Below are positions 8,449 to 17,163 of a stretch of DNA of 64,000 nt, piece by piece. Source of the DNA: Rubrivivax sp. SCN 71-131 (GTDB taxonomy: Bacteria > Pseudomonadota > Gammaproteobacteria > Burkholderiales > Burkholderiaceae_C); the NCBI GenBank assembly GCA_001724995.1, contig MEFD01000027.1, positions 49,165 through 113,164 on the forward strand, in the 5' to 3' direction. The first letter of the stretch is position 1, and each line of letters begins with the position of its first letter. The position numbers and the translations under genes are program-made. The notes below the pieces were generated by a model, which searched no databases, was not told where the DNA came from, and saw nothing but the letters and a program-made list of their open reading frames with translations.

Positions 8449-8466
8449 GGGAAGGGATCCCTTCCC
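8449..8466. repeat. 18-bp perfect palindrome between cheA and cheW
   Basis: A perfect palindrome with half-site GGGAAGGGA lies in the 114-bp gap between cheA and cheW. In RNA it would fold into a 7-bp GC-rich stem with a GATC loop. No T-run follows, so it is not a classical terminator; it could protect or attenuate the transcript, or be bound by a dimeric protein. Confidence 0.5.
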
Positions 8467-8507
8467 GGCTCTCCCCTTCTACGGCCCCAATCAGCAGGAG
8501 TAACAGC

Positions 8508-9029
8508 ATGGACATGGTCACCGAAGCCGCCGTCGTCGCCCGCCACGAGGCCGTGCGCGCGGGCGGCAAGCCCGCCACCCCGACCGCCGAAGGCGGCGAG
8601 TTCCTCACCTTCCGCCTCGGCGGCGAGGAGTACGGCATCGACATCCTGCGCGTGCAGGAGATCCGCTCCTACGAGCCGCCCACGCGCATCGCCAACGCCC
8701 CGCACTTCATCAAGGGCGTGGTCAACCTGCGCGGCGTCATCGTGCCGATCATCGACCTGCGCCTGAAGCTGGGCTGCGACAGCGCCGAGTACAACGCCTT
8801 CACGGTGGTCATCGTGCTCAACGTCAAGGGCCGCGTCGTCGGCGCCGTCGTCGACTCGGTCTCGGACGTGCTGGAACTCACGAGTGAGCACATCAAGCCC
8901 GCGCCCGAGCTCAACAGCAATGTCGACGGCAGCTTCATCACCGGCATCGGCAGCGTCGGTGATCGCATGCTGATCCTGATGGACATCGAGGGCCTGATGA
9001 GCAGCGCCGACATGGGGCTCATCAACTGA
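8508..9029 (+). CDS. cheW: Chemotaxis coupling protein CheW
   Basis: This 173-residue CheW-domain protein has the conserved '[24 protein letters not shown]', '[22 protein letters not shown]', '[11 protein letters not shown]' and 'ILMDIEGLM' segments. It links receptors to CheA. The N-terminal 30 residues are a flexible Ala/Glu/Pro extension. A ribosome binding site (AGCAGGAG) precedes ATG 8508. It sits between cheA and an MCP gene and is surely part of the same transcription unit, although an 18-bp palindrome separates it from cheA. Confidence 0.95.
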   Translation: MDMVTEAAVVARHEAVRAGGKPATPTAEGGEFLTFRLGGEEYGIDILRVQEIRSYEPPTRIANAPHFIKGVVNLRGVIVPIIDLRLKLGCDSAEYNAFTVVIVLNVKGRVVGAVVDSVSDVLELTSEHIKPAPELNSNVDGSFITGIGSVGDRMLILMDIEGLMSSADMGLIN

Positions 9030-9090
9030 CGGGCGCCGGCGCCGCATCGCGTGTCAGCGAAACCGCCCCAAGACCCCGGAGCAGCATTCA

Positions 9091-10965
9091 ATGAAGTTCG
9101 ACCTGACCATCAAGACCCGGCTGTGGCTGGCCATCGGCGTCATCGCCGGCGTGCTGAGCATCATGTTCGCGGGCGTCGCCATCCGCAGCGGCCAGCTCAA
9201 CCAGGAGACCGTCGCGGCCGAGGCGCGTCTGAGCCGCATCACCGCGATGGCCGCGCGCTGGGCCGGCCTCAGCGAGACCAACGTGCAGCGCGTGGTGGCC
9301 TCCTCGATGTCCAGCGATCCCGCGGTGGCCGAGTACTTCGAGCCGCAGGTCAAGGCCACGACGGCGCAGATCAGCGCGCTGCAGAAGGAGATGGTCGAGC
9401 TGGCGACCTCCGACGCCGAGAAGGCGCAGCAGGAGAAGGTCTCCGCCGCGCGCAAGGTCTACATCAAGGCGCGCGAGGAGGTGGCCGAACTCAACGCCAA
9501 GGGCGACGTGCTGAGCGCGCAGGAAAAGCTCAAGGCCGCGGTCATCCCCGCGGTGACGGCGTATCTCGCCGAGCAGCGCGCCTTCGTCGACCTCGAGCTG
9601 CAGCTGGCCGAACAGCGCCGCGCCGAGGCGACTGCCGCGCGCCAGGCCAGCATGATCGTCGCCGGGCTGACGGTGGCCGCGTTGCTGGTCGGCATGGTGG
9701 TTGCCGGCGCGCTGCTGGTGCGCTCGATCGTGCGGCCGCTGCGCGAGGCGGGCGAGCTCAGCCGCCGCATCGGCGAAGGCGATCTCACCTTGCGCATCGA
9801 CCGCAGCCGCGGCGACGAGATCGGCGAACTGCTGCGTGCGGTCGCCGGCATGCGCGATTCGCTGCGCAACGTCGTCGGCCAGGTGCGCGGCTCGACCGAC
9901 AACATCCAGCACGCGGCCAGCGAGGTCGCGCAGGGCAACGCCGACCTGAGCCAGCGCACCGAGGCCAACGCGGCCAGCCTGCAGCAGACCGCGAGCTCGA
10001 TCGAGCAGCTCAGCGGCACCGTGCGCCAGACGGCGGATTCCGCACGCACCGCCAACCAGCTTGCCGCGTCGGCCAGCAGCGTCGCCGCGCGCGGTGGCGA
10101 GGTGGTGTCGCAGGTCGTCTCGACGATGGACGAGATCAACACGAGTTCGAAGAAGATCGCCGACATCATCGGCGTCATCGACGGCATCGCGTTCCAGACC
10201 AACATCCTCGCGCTCAACGCCGCCGTCGAGGCGGCGCGCGCCGGCGAGCAGGGGCGTGGCTTCGCGGTGGTCGCCGGCGAGGTGCGCAGCCTCGCGCAGC
10301 GCTCGGCCGAAGCCGCCCGCGAGATCAAGACCCTCATCGGCGCCAGCGTCGAGCGCGTGGAGACCGGCGCGCGTCTGGTGGGCGAGGCCGGCTCCACCAT
10401 GAGCGAGATCGTCGGCAGTGTGCAGCGCGTCACCGACATCATCGGCGAGATCAGCGCCGCGGCGCAGGAGCAGAGCAGCGGCATCGGTTCGGTCAACACC
10501 GCGGTCGTGCAGCTCGACCAGGCCACGCAGCAGAATGCCGCGCTGGTCGAGGAGTCGGCGGCCGCCGCCGCCTCGCTGCGCGAGCAGGCACAGCAGCTCG
10601 CGGGCCTGGTGGCCGCCTTCCGCCTCGATGGGCAGGAGTCGCCGCGCCAGCTCGCGGCGAACGCGCTCGAGCAGGCGCAGCGCTCCGCAGGCAGCATCTC
10701 CGCTCGGGCGCCTGCTCCCGCGCCGTCGCCCCGCGCCGCAGCGCCGGCCAAGGCGGTGAAGCCGGCCGAAGCGAAGGCCACGAAGAGTGCTTCCGTCCCC
10801 GCCGTTGCGAAGAGCGCAGCCTCCAAGGCCCCGAAGCTTGCCGCCGCGAAGCCCGCGGCCAGGCCGGTCGCCGAGGCGGCGGCGACCGTCGCGGTCGCGG
10901 CGCCGGCGGCGACGCTGGCCGCGCCGGCCGGCAACGCCGACGACGGCGAGTGGGAGACGTTCTGA
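9091..10965 (+). CDS. Methyl-accepting chemotaxis protein with C-terminal EWETF tether
   Basis: This 624-residue transmembrane receptor has a first membrane helix near residues 10-32 and a small periplasmic four-helix-type sensor region (about 33-185). A second membrane helix near 190-213 ('[20 protein letters not shown]') leads to a HAMP domain and a methyl-accepting signalling domain. The signalling tip reads '[19 protein letters not shown]' and '[18 protein letters not shown]'. The last 110 residues are an Ala/Lys/Pro-rich flexible linker ending in EWETF, which matches the NWETF-type pentapeptide that tethers the methyltransferase CheR. It closes the chemotaxis operon and is followed by a GC-rich hairpin. 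The ligand is unknown. The small sensor region resembles Tar-type four-helix domains. Confidence 0.93.
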   Translation: MKFDLTIKTRLWLAIGVIAGVLSIMFAGVAIRSGQLNQETVAAEARLSRITAMAARWAGLSETNVQRVVASSMSSDPAVAEYFEPQVKATTAQISALQKEMVELATSDAEKAQQEKVSAARKVYIKAREEVAELNAKGDVLSAQEKLKAAVIPAVTAYLAEQRAFVDLELQLAEQRRAEATAARQASMIVAGLTVAALLVGMVVAGALLVRSIVRPLREAGELSRRIGEGDLTLRIDRSRGDEIGELLRAVAGMRDSLRNVVGQVRGSTDNIQHAASEVAQGNADLSQRTEANAASLQQTASSIEQLSGTVRQTADSARTANQLAASASSVAARGGEVVSQVVSTMDEINTSSKKIADIIGVIDGIAFQTNILALNAAVEAARAGEQGRGFAVVAGEVRSLAQRSAEAAREIKTLIGASVERVETGARLVGEAGSTMSEIVGSVQRVTDIIGEISAAAQEQSSGIGSVNTAVVQLDQATQQNAALVEESAAAAASLREQAQQLAGLVAAFRLDGQESPRQLAANALEQAQRSAGSISARAPAPAPSPRAAAPAKAVKPAEAKATKSASVPAVAKSAASKAPKLAAAKPAARPVAEAAATVAVAAPAATLAAPAGNADDGEWETF

Positions 10966-10998
10966 CGCGGCCTGCTGCCGGCAGTACCGTGATCCGGC

Positions 10999-11022
10999 CG
11001 AGGCCCGCCCGCGCGGGCCTCG
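10999..11022 (+). terminator. Terminator-like hairpin after the chemotaxis operon
   Basis: A perfect 10-bp stem (CGAGGCCCGC pairing with GCGGGCCTCG) with a 4-base loop starts 33 bp after the MCP stop codon. The following bases CGCGCTTT give only a weak T-run, so termination may be partial or factor-assisted. Confidence 0.6.
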
Positions 11023-11156
11023 CGCGCTTTGGGGCCGGCCGTTCCGGCGCCCGGGATTCGGTCGCGTTGAAACCTGCATTCGTGCGCATTGAAGCCCGCC
11101 GCGCCCGACATCACCCATACTGACGCTTCGCAACAAAGACAGCAGGAGTGTTCGGC

Positions 11157-11756
11157 ATGGCCAAGGTTCTCGTTCTCTACTACAGCAGTTGGGGGCACAT
11201 CGAGACGATGGCGCAGGCGGTCGCCGAAGGCGCACGCAGCACCGGCGCCCAGGTCGACATCAAGCGCGTGCCGGAGTTGGTGCCCGAGGAGGCCGCCAAG
11301 GCGGCCCACTTCAAGCTCGACCAGGCCGCCCCGGTGGCGCAGGTCGCGGAGCTCGCCGATTACGACGCCATCGTCCTGGGCATGCCCACGCGCTTTGGCA
11401 ACATGCCGGCGCAGATGAAGAATTTCCTCGATCAGACCGGCGGCCTGTGGGCGCAGGGCAAGCTGGTCGGCAAGGTGGGCTCGGTCTTCGTCAGCACCGG
11501 CACGCAGCACGGCGGGCAGGAGAGCACCATCCTTTCGTCGCACGTCGTGCTGCTGCACCACGGCATGGTGGTCGTCGGCCTGCCCTATGCATGGGCGGGG
11601 CAGACGCGCATCGACGAAATCACCGGCGGCAGCCCCTATGGCGCCACGACGATCGCCGCAGGCGACGGCTCGCGCCAGCCCTCCGCCAACGAACTCGAAG
11701 GCGCCCGCTGGCAGGGCCGCCACGTCGCCGAGATCGCCGCCAAGCTGGCGGGCTGA
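11157..11756 (+). CDS. wrbA: NAD(P)H:quinone oxidoreductase WrbA
   Basis: This flavodoxin-fold protein of 199 residues starts at ATG 11157. An upstream in-frame GTG at 11148 is less likely because AGGAG at 11144-11148 is spaced correctly for the ATG. It begins [19 protein letters not shown], the FMN phosphate-binding loop, and carries '[21 protein letters not shown]' split over two segments and '[10 protein letters not shown]', both WrbA signatures. It reduces quinones by two electrons using NAD(P)H and FMN, protecting against oxidative stress. It stands alone between the chemotaxis operon and a convergent permease gene. Confidence 0.95.
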   Translation: MAKVLVLYYSSWGHIETMAQAVAEGARSTGAQVDIKRVPELVPEEAAKAAHFKLDQAAPVAQVAELADYDAIVLGMPTRFGNMPAQMKNFLDQTGGLWAQGKLVGKVGSVFVSTGTQHGGQESTILSSHVVLLHHGMVVVGLPYAWAGQTRIDEITGGSPYGATTIAAGDGSRQPSANELEGARWQGRHVAEIAAKLAG

Positions 11757-11840
11757 GGCAAGCGCGGCTGGCCCCACGGCCGCCGCGCCCTGCGGCGCGC
11801 CTGCACGAGATGCGAGTTCCGCGTTTGGCTCGGTGTGGCC

Positions 11841-14453
11841 TCACACCGCGCCGATGCGGCGCAGCGTCTGCAGCACCGGGCGGCGCAGCACTTCGCGCAG
11901 GCTCCACCAGCCTGCGGTCAGCGCCAGCAACGCGCCGGCGAGCGCGCCGGCCAGCGGCACCCAGGGCGCGGGGTTCCAGGTGAACTCGAAGGCCCAGCGC
12001 GCCAGCGCCCAGCCGATGGTGCTGGCCGCCAGCGTGGCCAGCAGGCCGGCGAGCGCGCCCACACCCAGCAGTTCGGTGCGCTGCACCTGCGCCAGCAGCT
12101 TGCTGCTCGCACCCATCGCGCGCATCAGCGCGAACTCGCGCGCGCGCGCCTCGCGCGTGGCGCTGACGGCGGCGAACAGCACCACCAGCCCGGCCACCAG
12201 CGTGAAGCCGAACAGGAACTCGACGGCGCGGATGACCTGCTCGAGCACGCGCTGCACCTGGGCCACGGAGGCCGAGACGTCGACCAGCGTGATGTTGGAG
12301 AAGCGCCGCGCGAGCGCGTTGTCGAAGCCGGCCTGCGCCGGCGCGCGAAAGGCGCTGATGGTGGTGGCGGGCAGCTCGGGCATGGCCGAGAGCGGGAACA
12401 TGACGAAGAAGTTGACGTGCATCGACGCCCAGTCGACGCGGCGCAGGCTGGTGATGCGCGCCTCGCGCAACTGGCCGGCGATGTCGAAGCGCAGCGTGTC
12501 GCCCAGGGACAGCGAGAGCGTCTTCGCCAGCCCCTCCTCGACCGAGAGGCCGTCAGCCTCCTCGGCCGTCCAGCGACCCGCGGAGACCAGGTTGTGCGGC
12601 GGCAGCGCCGCGGCGTGGCTCAGGTTGAACTCGCGCTCGACCAGATGCTGCGCGCGCTCGTCGGCAAAGCTCCCCGGCCCGACCGCCTTGTCGTTGATCG
12701 CCACCAGGCGGCCGCGGATCATCGGGTACCAGTCGTAGCGCGCCACGCCGGCCTCGGCGAGCATGCGCTTGAAGTCCTCGCCCTGGTCGGGCTGCAGGTT
12801 GAAGACGAAGCGGTTGGGCGCGTCCGGCGGCGTCGCCTGGCGCCAGGCGCCGATCAGGTCGGTGCGCAGCAGCACCAGCAGCACGAGGGCCAGCAGGCCG
12901 ACGGCCAGCGCGCTCACCTGCACCACGGCGAAGGCCGGACGCGCGGCGAGCTGGCGCGTGGCCAGCACCAGCCAGCGCGGTGCGGCCGCGCCCAGCAGCC
13001 ACCAGCGCGGCGTCGCGGCGTCGGGCACGAGGCGCCCGAGCAGGCCGACGGCACCCCAGGCCAGCAGCGCGAACACGGCCACGGCGAGCGCGAAGCCGCC
13101 GACCGCGATGGTGCCGAGCTTGATGTCGGACGACACCGCCAGCAGCAGCGCGGCGAAGCCCGCGGCGCCGGTGGCCAGCACGAGCAGCGAGCCGGCCTTG
13201 GGCGTGCCGATGTCGCGGCGGATCACACGCAGCGCCGGCACGCGCGCCAGTTGCAGCACCGGGGGCACGCCGAAGGCCAGCAGCAGCGTCAGGCCCACGC
13301 CCAGGCCGAACAGCGCCGGCCACGGCCCCGGCGGCGGCAGCTCGGCCTCGACCAGCCCCGCCAGCAGCCACACGAAGACGTAGTGCACGAGCAGGCCGAG
13401 CAAGGCGCCCGCGGCGCTGGCCAGCAGCCCGACGAAGCCGAACTCGAGCGTGTAGCTGGCGGCGATGCGGCGCTGCGGCAGGCCGAGCACGCGCAGCATC
13501 GCGCAGTCGTCGAGGTGGCGCTCGGCGAAGTCGCGTGCGGCGATGGCCACCGCCACCGCAGCCAGCAGTGCCGCCAGCAGCGCGACCAGGTTGAGGAACT
13601 TCTGCGCCCGCTCCAGCGTCTGGCGCATCTCGGGCCGGCCGCCTTCCAGCGTCTCGATGCGCATGCCGCGCAGACCGGCGCTGGCGATGTGGGCCTCGGC
13701 CCACTGCGTGAAGGCCTTGACGGGTGCGTCGCTCGCGCCTTGGGCGGCCACCGCCAGGCGCCAGCCGACGCGGCTGGCCGGCTGGATCAGCCCGGTGGCC
13801 TGCAGATCGGCGTCGGCGAGCATGACGCGCGGGGCGAAGGCCATGAAGCCGGCGCCGCGGTCGGGCTCGACGGCGATGATGCGCTCGATGCGCAGCGCCG
13901 CGTCGCCCAGCGACAGCGCGTCGCCGACCTGCAGTTGCAGCGCATCGAGCAGGGCGGCGTCGACCCAGACGCGGCCAGCCGGCGGCGCATGCGATGCCGG
14001 CTCGGGCGCCGCGTCACGCGTGCGCTGCACTTGCAGGCGTCCGCGCAGCGGGTAGTCGGCGCTGACGGCCTTCACCGCCACCAGCCGCGTCGCGCCGCCG
14101 TGCGCGTCGTCGGCGCGCGCCATGCTCGGAAAGACGGCGCTCGTGGCCACGCGCAGGCCGAGCGCGCGCGCCTTGGCGAGGAATTCGGGCGGCGGCGGCT
14201 GGTCGCTGCCGATGACTGCGTCGCCGCCCAGCAACTGCCGCGCATCGCGCGCCAGACCGCTGTCGAGGCGGTCGGCAAAGAAGCCCACCGCGGTGAGTGC
14301 TGCCACTGCGAGCATCACCGCGACCGCCAGCAGGCGCAACTCGCCGGCGCGCAGGTCGCGCAGGGTCTGCCGCCAGGCCAGGCGCGGTGCACCCGGTGGG
14401 CGTGGCGCAGGCGCAGCGAGGGTGGCCGAGGCGGGAGGGGTGGGCGCGGGCAT
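11841..14453 (-). CDS. FtsX-family ABC transporter permease, YbbP-like
   Basis: This large (870 residues from ATG 14451-14453) permease has the long-form FtsX/MacB arrangement. A first helix near 'LRLLAVAVMLAVAALTAVGFF' precedes a large periplasmic region. Two clusters of hydrophobic helices with FtsX signatures follow, the last reading 'EFLFGFTLVAGLVVLFAAVSATREAR' over two segments and 'REFALMRAMGASSKLL'. It resembles E. coli YbbP, which with an ATPase (YbbA) is thought to act on envelope lipid or lipoprotein substrates. The usual neighbouring ATPase and TesA-like esterase are absent from the window, so it is an orphan permease here. Upstream in-frame codons before 14453 are low-complexity and were not used. 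Confidence 0.88.
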   Translation of the reverse strand: MPAPTPPASATLAAPAPRPPGAPRLAWRQTLRDLRAGELRLLAVAVMLAVAALTAVGFFADRLDSGLARDARQLLGGDAVIGSDQPPPPEFLAKARALGLRVATSAVFPSMARADDAHGGATRLVAVKAVSADYPLRGRLQVQRTRDAAPEPASHAPPAGRVWVDAALLDALQLQVGDALSLGDAALRIERIIAVEPDRGAGFMAFAPRVMLADADLQATGLIQPASRVGWRLAVAAQGASDAPVKAFTQWAEAHIASAGLRGMRIETLEGGRPEMRQTLERAQKFLNLVALLAALLAAVAVAIAARDFAERHLDDCAMLRVLGLPQRRIAASYTLEFGFVGLLASAAGALLGLLVHYVFVWLLAGLVEAELPPPGPWPALFGLGVGLTLLLAFGVPPVLQLARVPALRVIRRDIGTPKAGSLLVLATGAAGFAALLLAVSSDIKLGTIAVGGFALAVAVFALLAWGAVGLLGRLVPDAATPRWWLLGAAAPRWLVLATRQLAARPAFAVVQVSALAVGLLALVLLVLLRTDLIGAWRQATPPDAPNRFVFNLQPDQGEDFKRMLAEAGVARYDWYPMIRGRLVAINDKAVGPGSFADERAQHLVEREFNLSHAAALPPHNLVSAGRWTAEEADGLSVEEGLAKTLSLSLGDTLRFDIAGQLREARITSLRRVDWASMHVNFFVMFPLSAMPELPATTISAFRAPAQAGFDNALARRFSNITLVDVSASVAQVQRVLEQVIRAVEFLFGFTLVAGLVVLFAAVSATREARAREFALMRAMGASSKLLAQVQRTELLGVGALAGLLATLAASTIGWALARWAFEFTWNPAPWVPLAGALAGALLALTAGWWSLREVLRRPVLQTLRRIGAV

Positions 14454-14614
14454 GGCAGGCGGGGACAGGAGAGGGCAGGGGGCCGGAAGCGGCGGGAGGA
14501 CGACAAGGAGGCCCTGGCGACGATCGGCAAGGATAGGCCAGGGGCGGCGAGCGCTCCCGGCGCCAGCGCTACGATCGAGCCCCTGGCCACCGACGAACGC
14601 CTCGACGCCCCGCA

Positions 14615-14986
14615 ATGATCGCGATCATCTGGATCACCACGCTGCTGCTGCTGGGCGCGTGGACGCTCTTGGCCTGGGGCCTGAGCGTCCTGCTGCGAGG
14701 CGACGCCGCCTGGATCGACACGCTGCAGCGCTGGTTCTTCGAGGCGCCCTGGCGCGAGACGCTGGAGGCCTGGATACCCGGCTGGTCCATGACCCTGCAG
14801 GCGCTGCTGGATGCGCTGCAGACGCTGCTCGTCTGGCTCGGGGGCGCCGCGCCCTGGCTGGTGTGGATCGCCTGGGGCCTGGGCGCGCTGCCGCTGCTCG
14901 GGCTGGGCGCGCTGCTGCACGTCATCGTCGTGCTCGTGCGCCGCGACCGCGCCGCGGTCCCGCCGCCGCCGGGCGCGACGCGCTGA
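14615..14986 (+). CDS. Small membrane protein of unknown function
   Basis: This 123-residue protein is not recognised. It has an N-terminal membrane helix (about 2-24, 'IWITTLLLLGAWTLLAWGL'), a middle region rich in Trp that looks amphipathic ('WIDTLQRWFFEAPW'), and a strong C-terminal hydrophobic stretch (about 73-107) probably making one or two further helices. The tail is basic and proline-rich. It is divergent from the FtsX-like permease and convergent with the deaminase gene, 10 bp away. Its Leu/Trp-rich composition and normal codon use suggest a real gene, but no role can be given. Confidence 0.6.
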   Translation: MIAIIWITTLLLLGAWTLLAWGLSVLLRGDAAWIDTLQRWFFEAPWRETLEAWIPGWSMTLQALLDALQTLLVWLGGAAPWLVWIAWGLGALPLLGLGALLHVIVVLVRRDRAAVPPPPGATR

Positions 14987-14996
14987 ACGCGGGCTC

Positions 14997-16046
14997 TCAG
15001 CCCGCCAGGCGCTCGATCACCGCATCCAGCTCGCGCGCCCAGCGCGCCTTCTGCTCGGCGCCGACGAAGCTTGCCTCGAAGCTGTTGAGGGCGAGCTGCC
15101 GCGCCTGCTGCACGCCCATGCGCGGATGCGCGGCGAAGAGCTGCAGGTAGTTGTCGACCACGTAGCCGCCGAAGTAGGCCGGGTCGTCGCTGTTGATGGT
15201 GGCGCACAGGCCCGCATCCAGCAGCGCCGGCAGCGGGTGCGCGGCGAGGTCCGGAACGACGCAGAGCTTGACGTTGGAGAGCGGGCAGACGGTGAGCGGC
15301 ACGCGCTGCCGCGCCAGGCGCTCGATGAGGGCGGGGCTTTCGGTGCAGCGCACTCCGTGGTCGATGCGCTCGACCTTCAGCACGTCGAGCGCGGTTTCGA
15401 TGGTGGCCGCCGGCCCTTCCTCGCCCGCATGCGCAACGAGGTGCAGGCCGAGCTCGCGCGCCCGCGCGAAGACGCGCGCGAACTTCTCCGGCGGGTGGCC
15501 GCGCTCGCTGCTGTCGAGGCCGACGCCGATGAAGTGCTGGCGGTGCGGCAGCGCCGCTTCGAGCGTGGCGAAGGCATCGTCCTCGCTGAGGTGGCGCAGG
15601 AAGCACAGGACCAGCGCCGAGCTGATGCCGTACTCGGCGTGCGCGCGCTGGCAGGCATGCGCAAGTCCATGGACCACCGCCGCCATCGGCACGCCGCGCG
15701 CGGTGTGCGTCTGCGGGTCGAAGAAGATTTCCGCGTGCACGACGTTGTCGGCCGCGGCGCGCTCGAAGTAGGCAAAGGCCAGGTCGAAGAAGTCCTCTTC
15801 CTTCAGCAGCACCGAGGCGCCGGCGTAGTAGAGGTCGAGGAAGCTCTGCAGGTCGGTGAAGGCGTAGGCCGCGCGCAGCGCCTCGACGCTGGGGTAGGGC
15901 AGCTTGACGCCGTTGCGCGCGGCCAGGCGGAAGATCAGCTCGGGCTCGAGGCTGCCCTCGATGTGCAGGTGCAGCTCGGCCTTGGGCATGCGGCGCAGCA
16001 GGGCGCGCAAGGGGTCGGGGCGGGAGGGCAAGGTATCGGCGGCCAT
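14997..16046 (-). CDS. Adenine deaminase-type member of the adenosine deaminase family
   Basis: This is a 349-residue amidohydrolase. It carries the zinc site 'PKAELHLHIEGSLEPELI', 'HAGEEGP' with a zinc-binding His, 'ERIDHGVRC', and 'SDDPAYFGGYV' with the paired aspartates that activate water. Length and the segments 'VVHAEIFFDPQTHTARG' and 'VGLDSSERGHPPEKF' follow the bacterial subgroup that deaminates adenine to hypoxanthine (Aah1/PA0148 type) more than true adenosine deaminase. Purine salvage in the cytosol is the likely role. It lies 43 bp downstream of the nucleotidyltransferase gene of the HPr-rel-A operon on the same strand and could be transcribed with it, but I see no functional link. 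Confidence 0.85.
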   Translation of the reverse strand: MAADTLPSRPDPLRALLRRMPKAELHLHIEGSLEPELIFRLAARNGVKLPYPSVEALRAAYAFTDLQSFLDLYYAGASVLLKEEDFFDLAFAYFERAAADNVVHAEIFFDPQTHTARGVPMAAVVHGLAHACQRAHAEYGISSALVLCFLRHLSEDDAFATLEAALPHRQHFIGVGLDSSERGHPPEKFARVFARARELGLHLVAHAGEEGPAATIETALDVLKVERIDHGVRCTESPALIERLARQRVPLTVCPLSNVKLCVVPDLAAHPLPALLDAGLCATINSDDPAYFGGYVVDNYLQLFAAHPRMGVQQARQLALNSFEASFVGAEQKARWARELDAVIERLAG

Positions 16047-16089
16047 GGAAAGCGACTCGGGGGGCGATCGGAACGGCCGCCGACCCGCT

Positions 16090-17163
16090 TCACTGCGGGC
16101 TCGGATCGGCGCGCGGCTTGTTCAGCTTGTGCCAGAGGTGGGGCACGAGCAGGTGCAGGGGCATGCGCCGCAGATGGTAGCGCCACAGGATGAGCGCTGC
16201 GGCCAGGCGCTGGCCGCGCGGGCGCGGGCGATCGAGCGCGGCCGGCTCGAGCACCGCGGCGAACAGCGCGCGCAGCAGCCGCTGCCTGGGCCCCGCGCGC
16301 TGCAGCCGCTGCACGAGTGCCGCGTCGATCGGCGTGTCGAGCCAGGCGCGGCAGAAGTGCGCGGCCAGCAGCAGCGGCTCCATCAGCCCGAGGGTCTGGG
16401 CGCGCTGCTGCAGCGTGGCCCAGAAGCGATCATCCCGCGCCGCGTGGTGACGCATCAGGCCGTCGAGGTCGACGAGGTCGCGCACGCGCTCCAGCGGCTC
16501 GGAGTCGAAGAAGAGATGCGCTGCGCTGTGCAGCACCTGGTCGACGGGTGCGAGCACCGACCAGCCGGACCAGTCGCAGGCGCGGCAGTCGCGCAGCAGC
16601 AGCGCCATGTCGATGGCCACCGGCCCGAGGGGCGGCAGGACGTTGTGGTGCAGGTCGAGTTCGACCGGATGCATCGGGTGCTGCATCGGCGGCACCTCGT
16701 GGCTCCACTCGAGGTAGTAGCGCCTGTCGTGCTCGTCGAGATCGGGTTCCTGCCAGCCCTCGGCCAGCAGCATCTGCTGCGCGCGCGGCAGCGCGTCCTT
16801 GGGCACGAGGATGTCGAGGTCCGAGGGCAGGCGGCCGGCGGCGATCGGCAACTGCTGCGCGAGGTAGGCCGAGCCCTTGAGCAGCAGCCGCGGTGCGCCC
16901 AGCTCGGCCAGCGTGCGGCCGATGCGCGTGGCGGCGAAGGAGACGACGCGGCGGCGGTAGCGCGAGGTCTGGCGCTCCGCCAGCAGCAGCCGCGCCGCCG
17001 GTTCGGGCACGCCACCCAGGCGGTCGGCCGCGGCCAGCGCTTCGGCCAGGCGCGCCAGCAGGCGCAGCCGACGCAGTTGCCGCACGGCCTCCTGCCACTG
17101 CCCGATCGTCCAGTCGGCGGTCAGCTCCGGCTCGCGGATCGCCTGCAGCCAAGGTCGCTTCAT
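16090..17163 (-). CDS. Nucleotidyltransferase family protein of an HPr-rel-A type operon
   Basis: The 357-residue protein carries a nucleotidyltransferase-5-like core. The motif 'RLLLKGSAYLAQQL' precedes 'GRLPSDLDILVPKDAL', where the DxD pair would bind metal, and a later 'HPVELDLHHNVLPP' supplies another acidic position. Helical sequence fills the C-terminal half ('LHSAAHLFFDSEPLERVRDLVDL'). Family members of this size (PF14907-type) sit in many uncharacterised peptide or envelope clusters. The ATG (17161-17163) overlaps the stop codon of the HPr-kinase-like gene by 4 bp, so translation is coupled. The substrate is unknown. It is the last of four overlapping genes; an adenine deaminase gene follows. 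Confidence 0.75.
   Translation of the reverse strand: MKRPWLQAIREPELTADWTIGQWQEAVRQLRRLRLLARLAEALAAADRLGGVPEPAARLLLAERQTSRYRRRVVSFAATRIGRTLAELGAPRLLLKGSAYLAQQLPIAAGRLPSDLDILVPKDALPRAQQMLLAEGWQEPDLDEHDRRYYLEWSHEVPPMQHPMHPVELDLHHNVLPPLGPVAIDMALLLRDCRACDWSGWSVLAPVDQVLHSAAHLFFDSEPLERVRDLVDLDGLMRHHAARDDRFWATLQQRAQTLGLMEPLLLAAHFCRAWLDTPIDAALVQRLQRAGPRQRLLRALFAAVLEPAALDRPRPRGQRLAAALILWRYHLRRMPLHLLVPHLWHKLNKPRADPSPQ

Noticed and set aside
9054..11235. Long minus-strand and alternative plus-strand open frames opposite the MCP gene
   Set aside because: They are Arg/Ala/Gly-rich shadows of the real MCP and WrbA genes, with no family resemblance. This is common in such GC-rich DNA.
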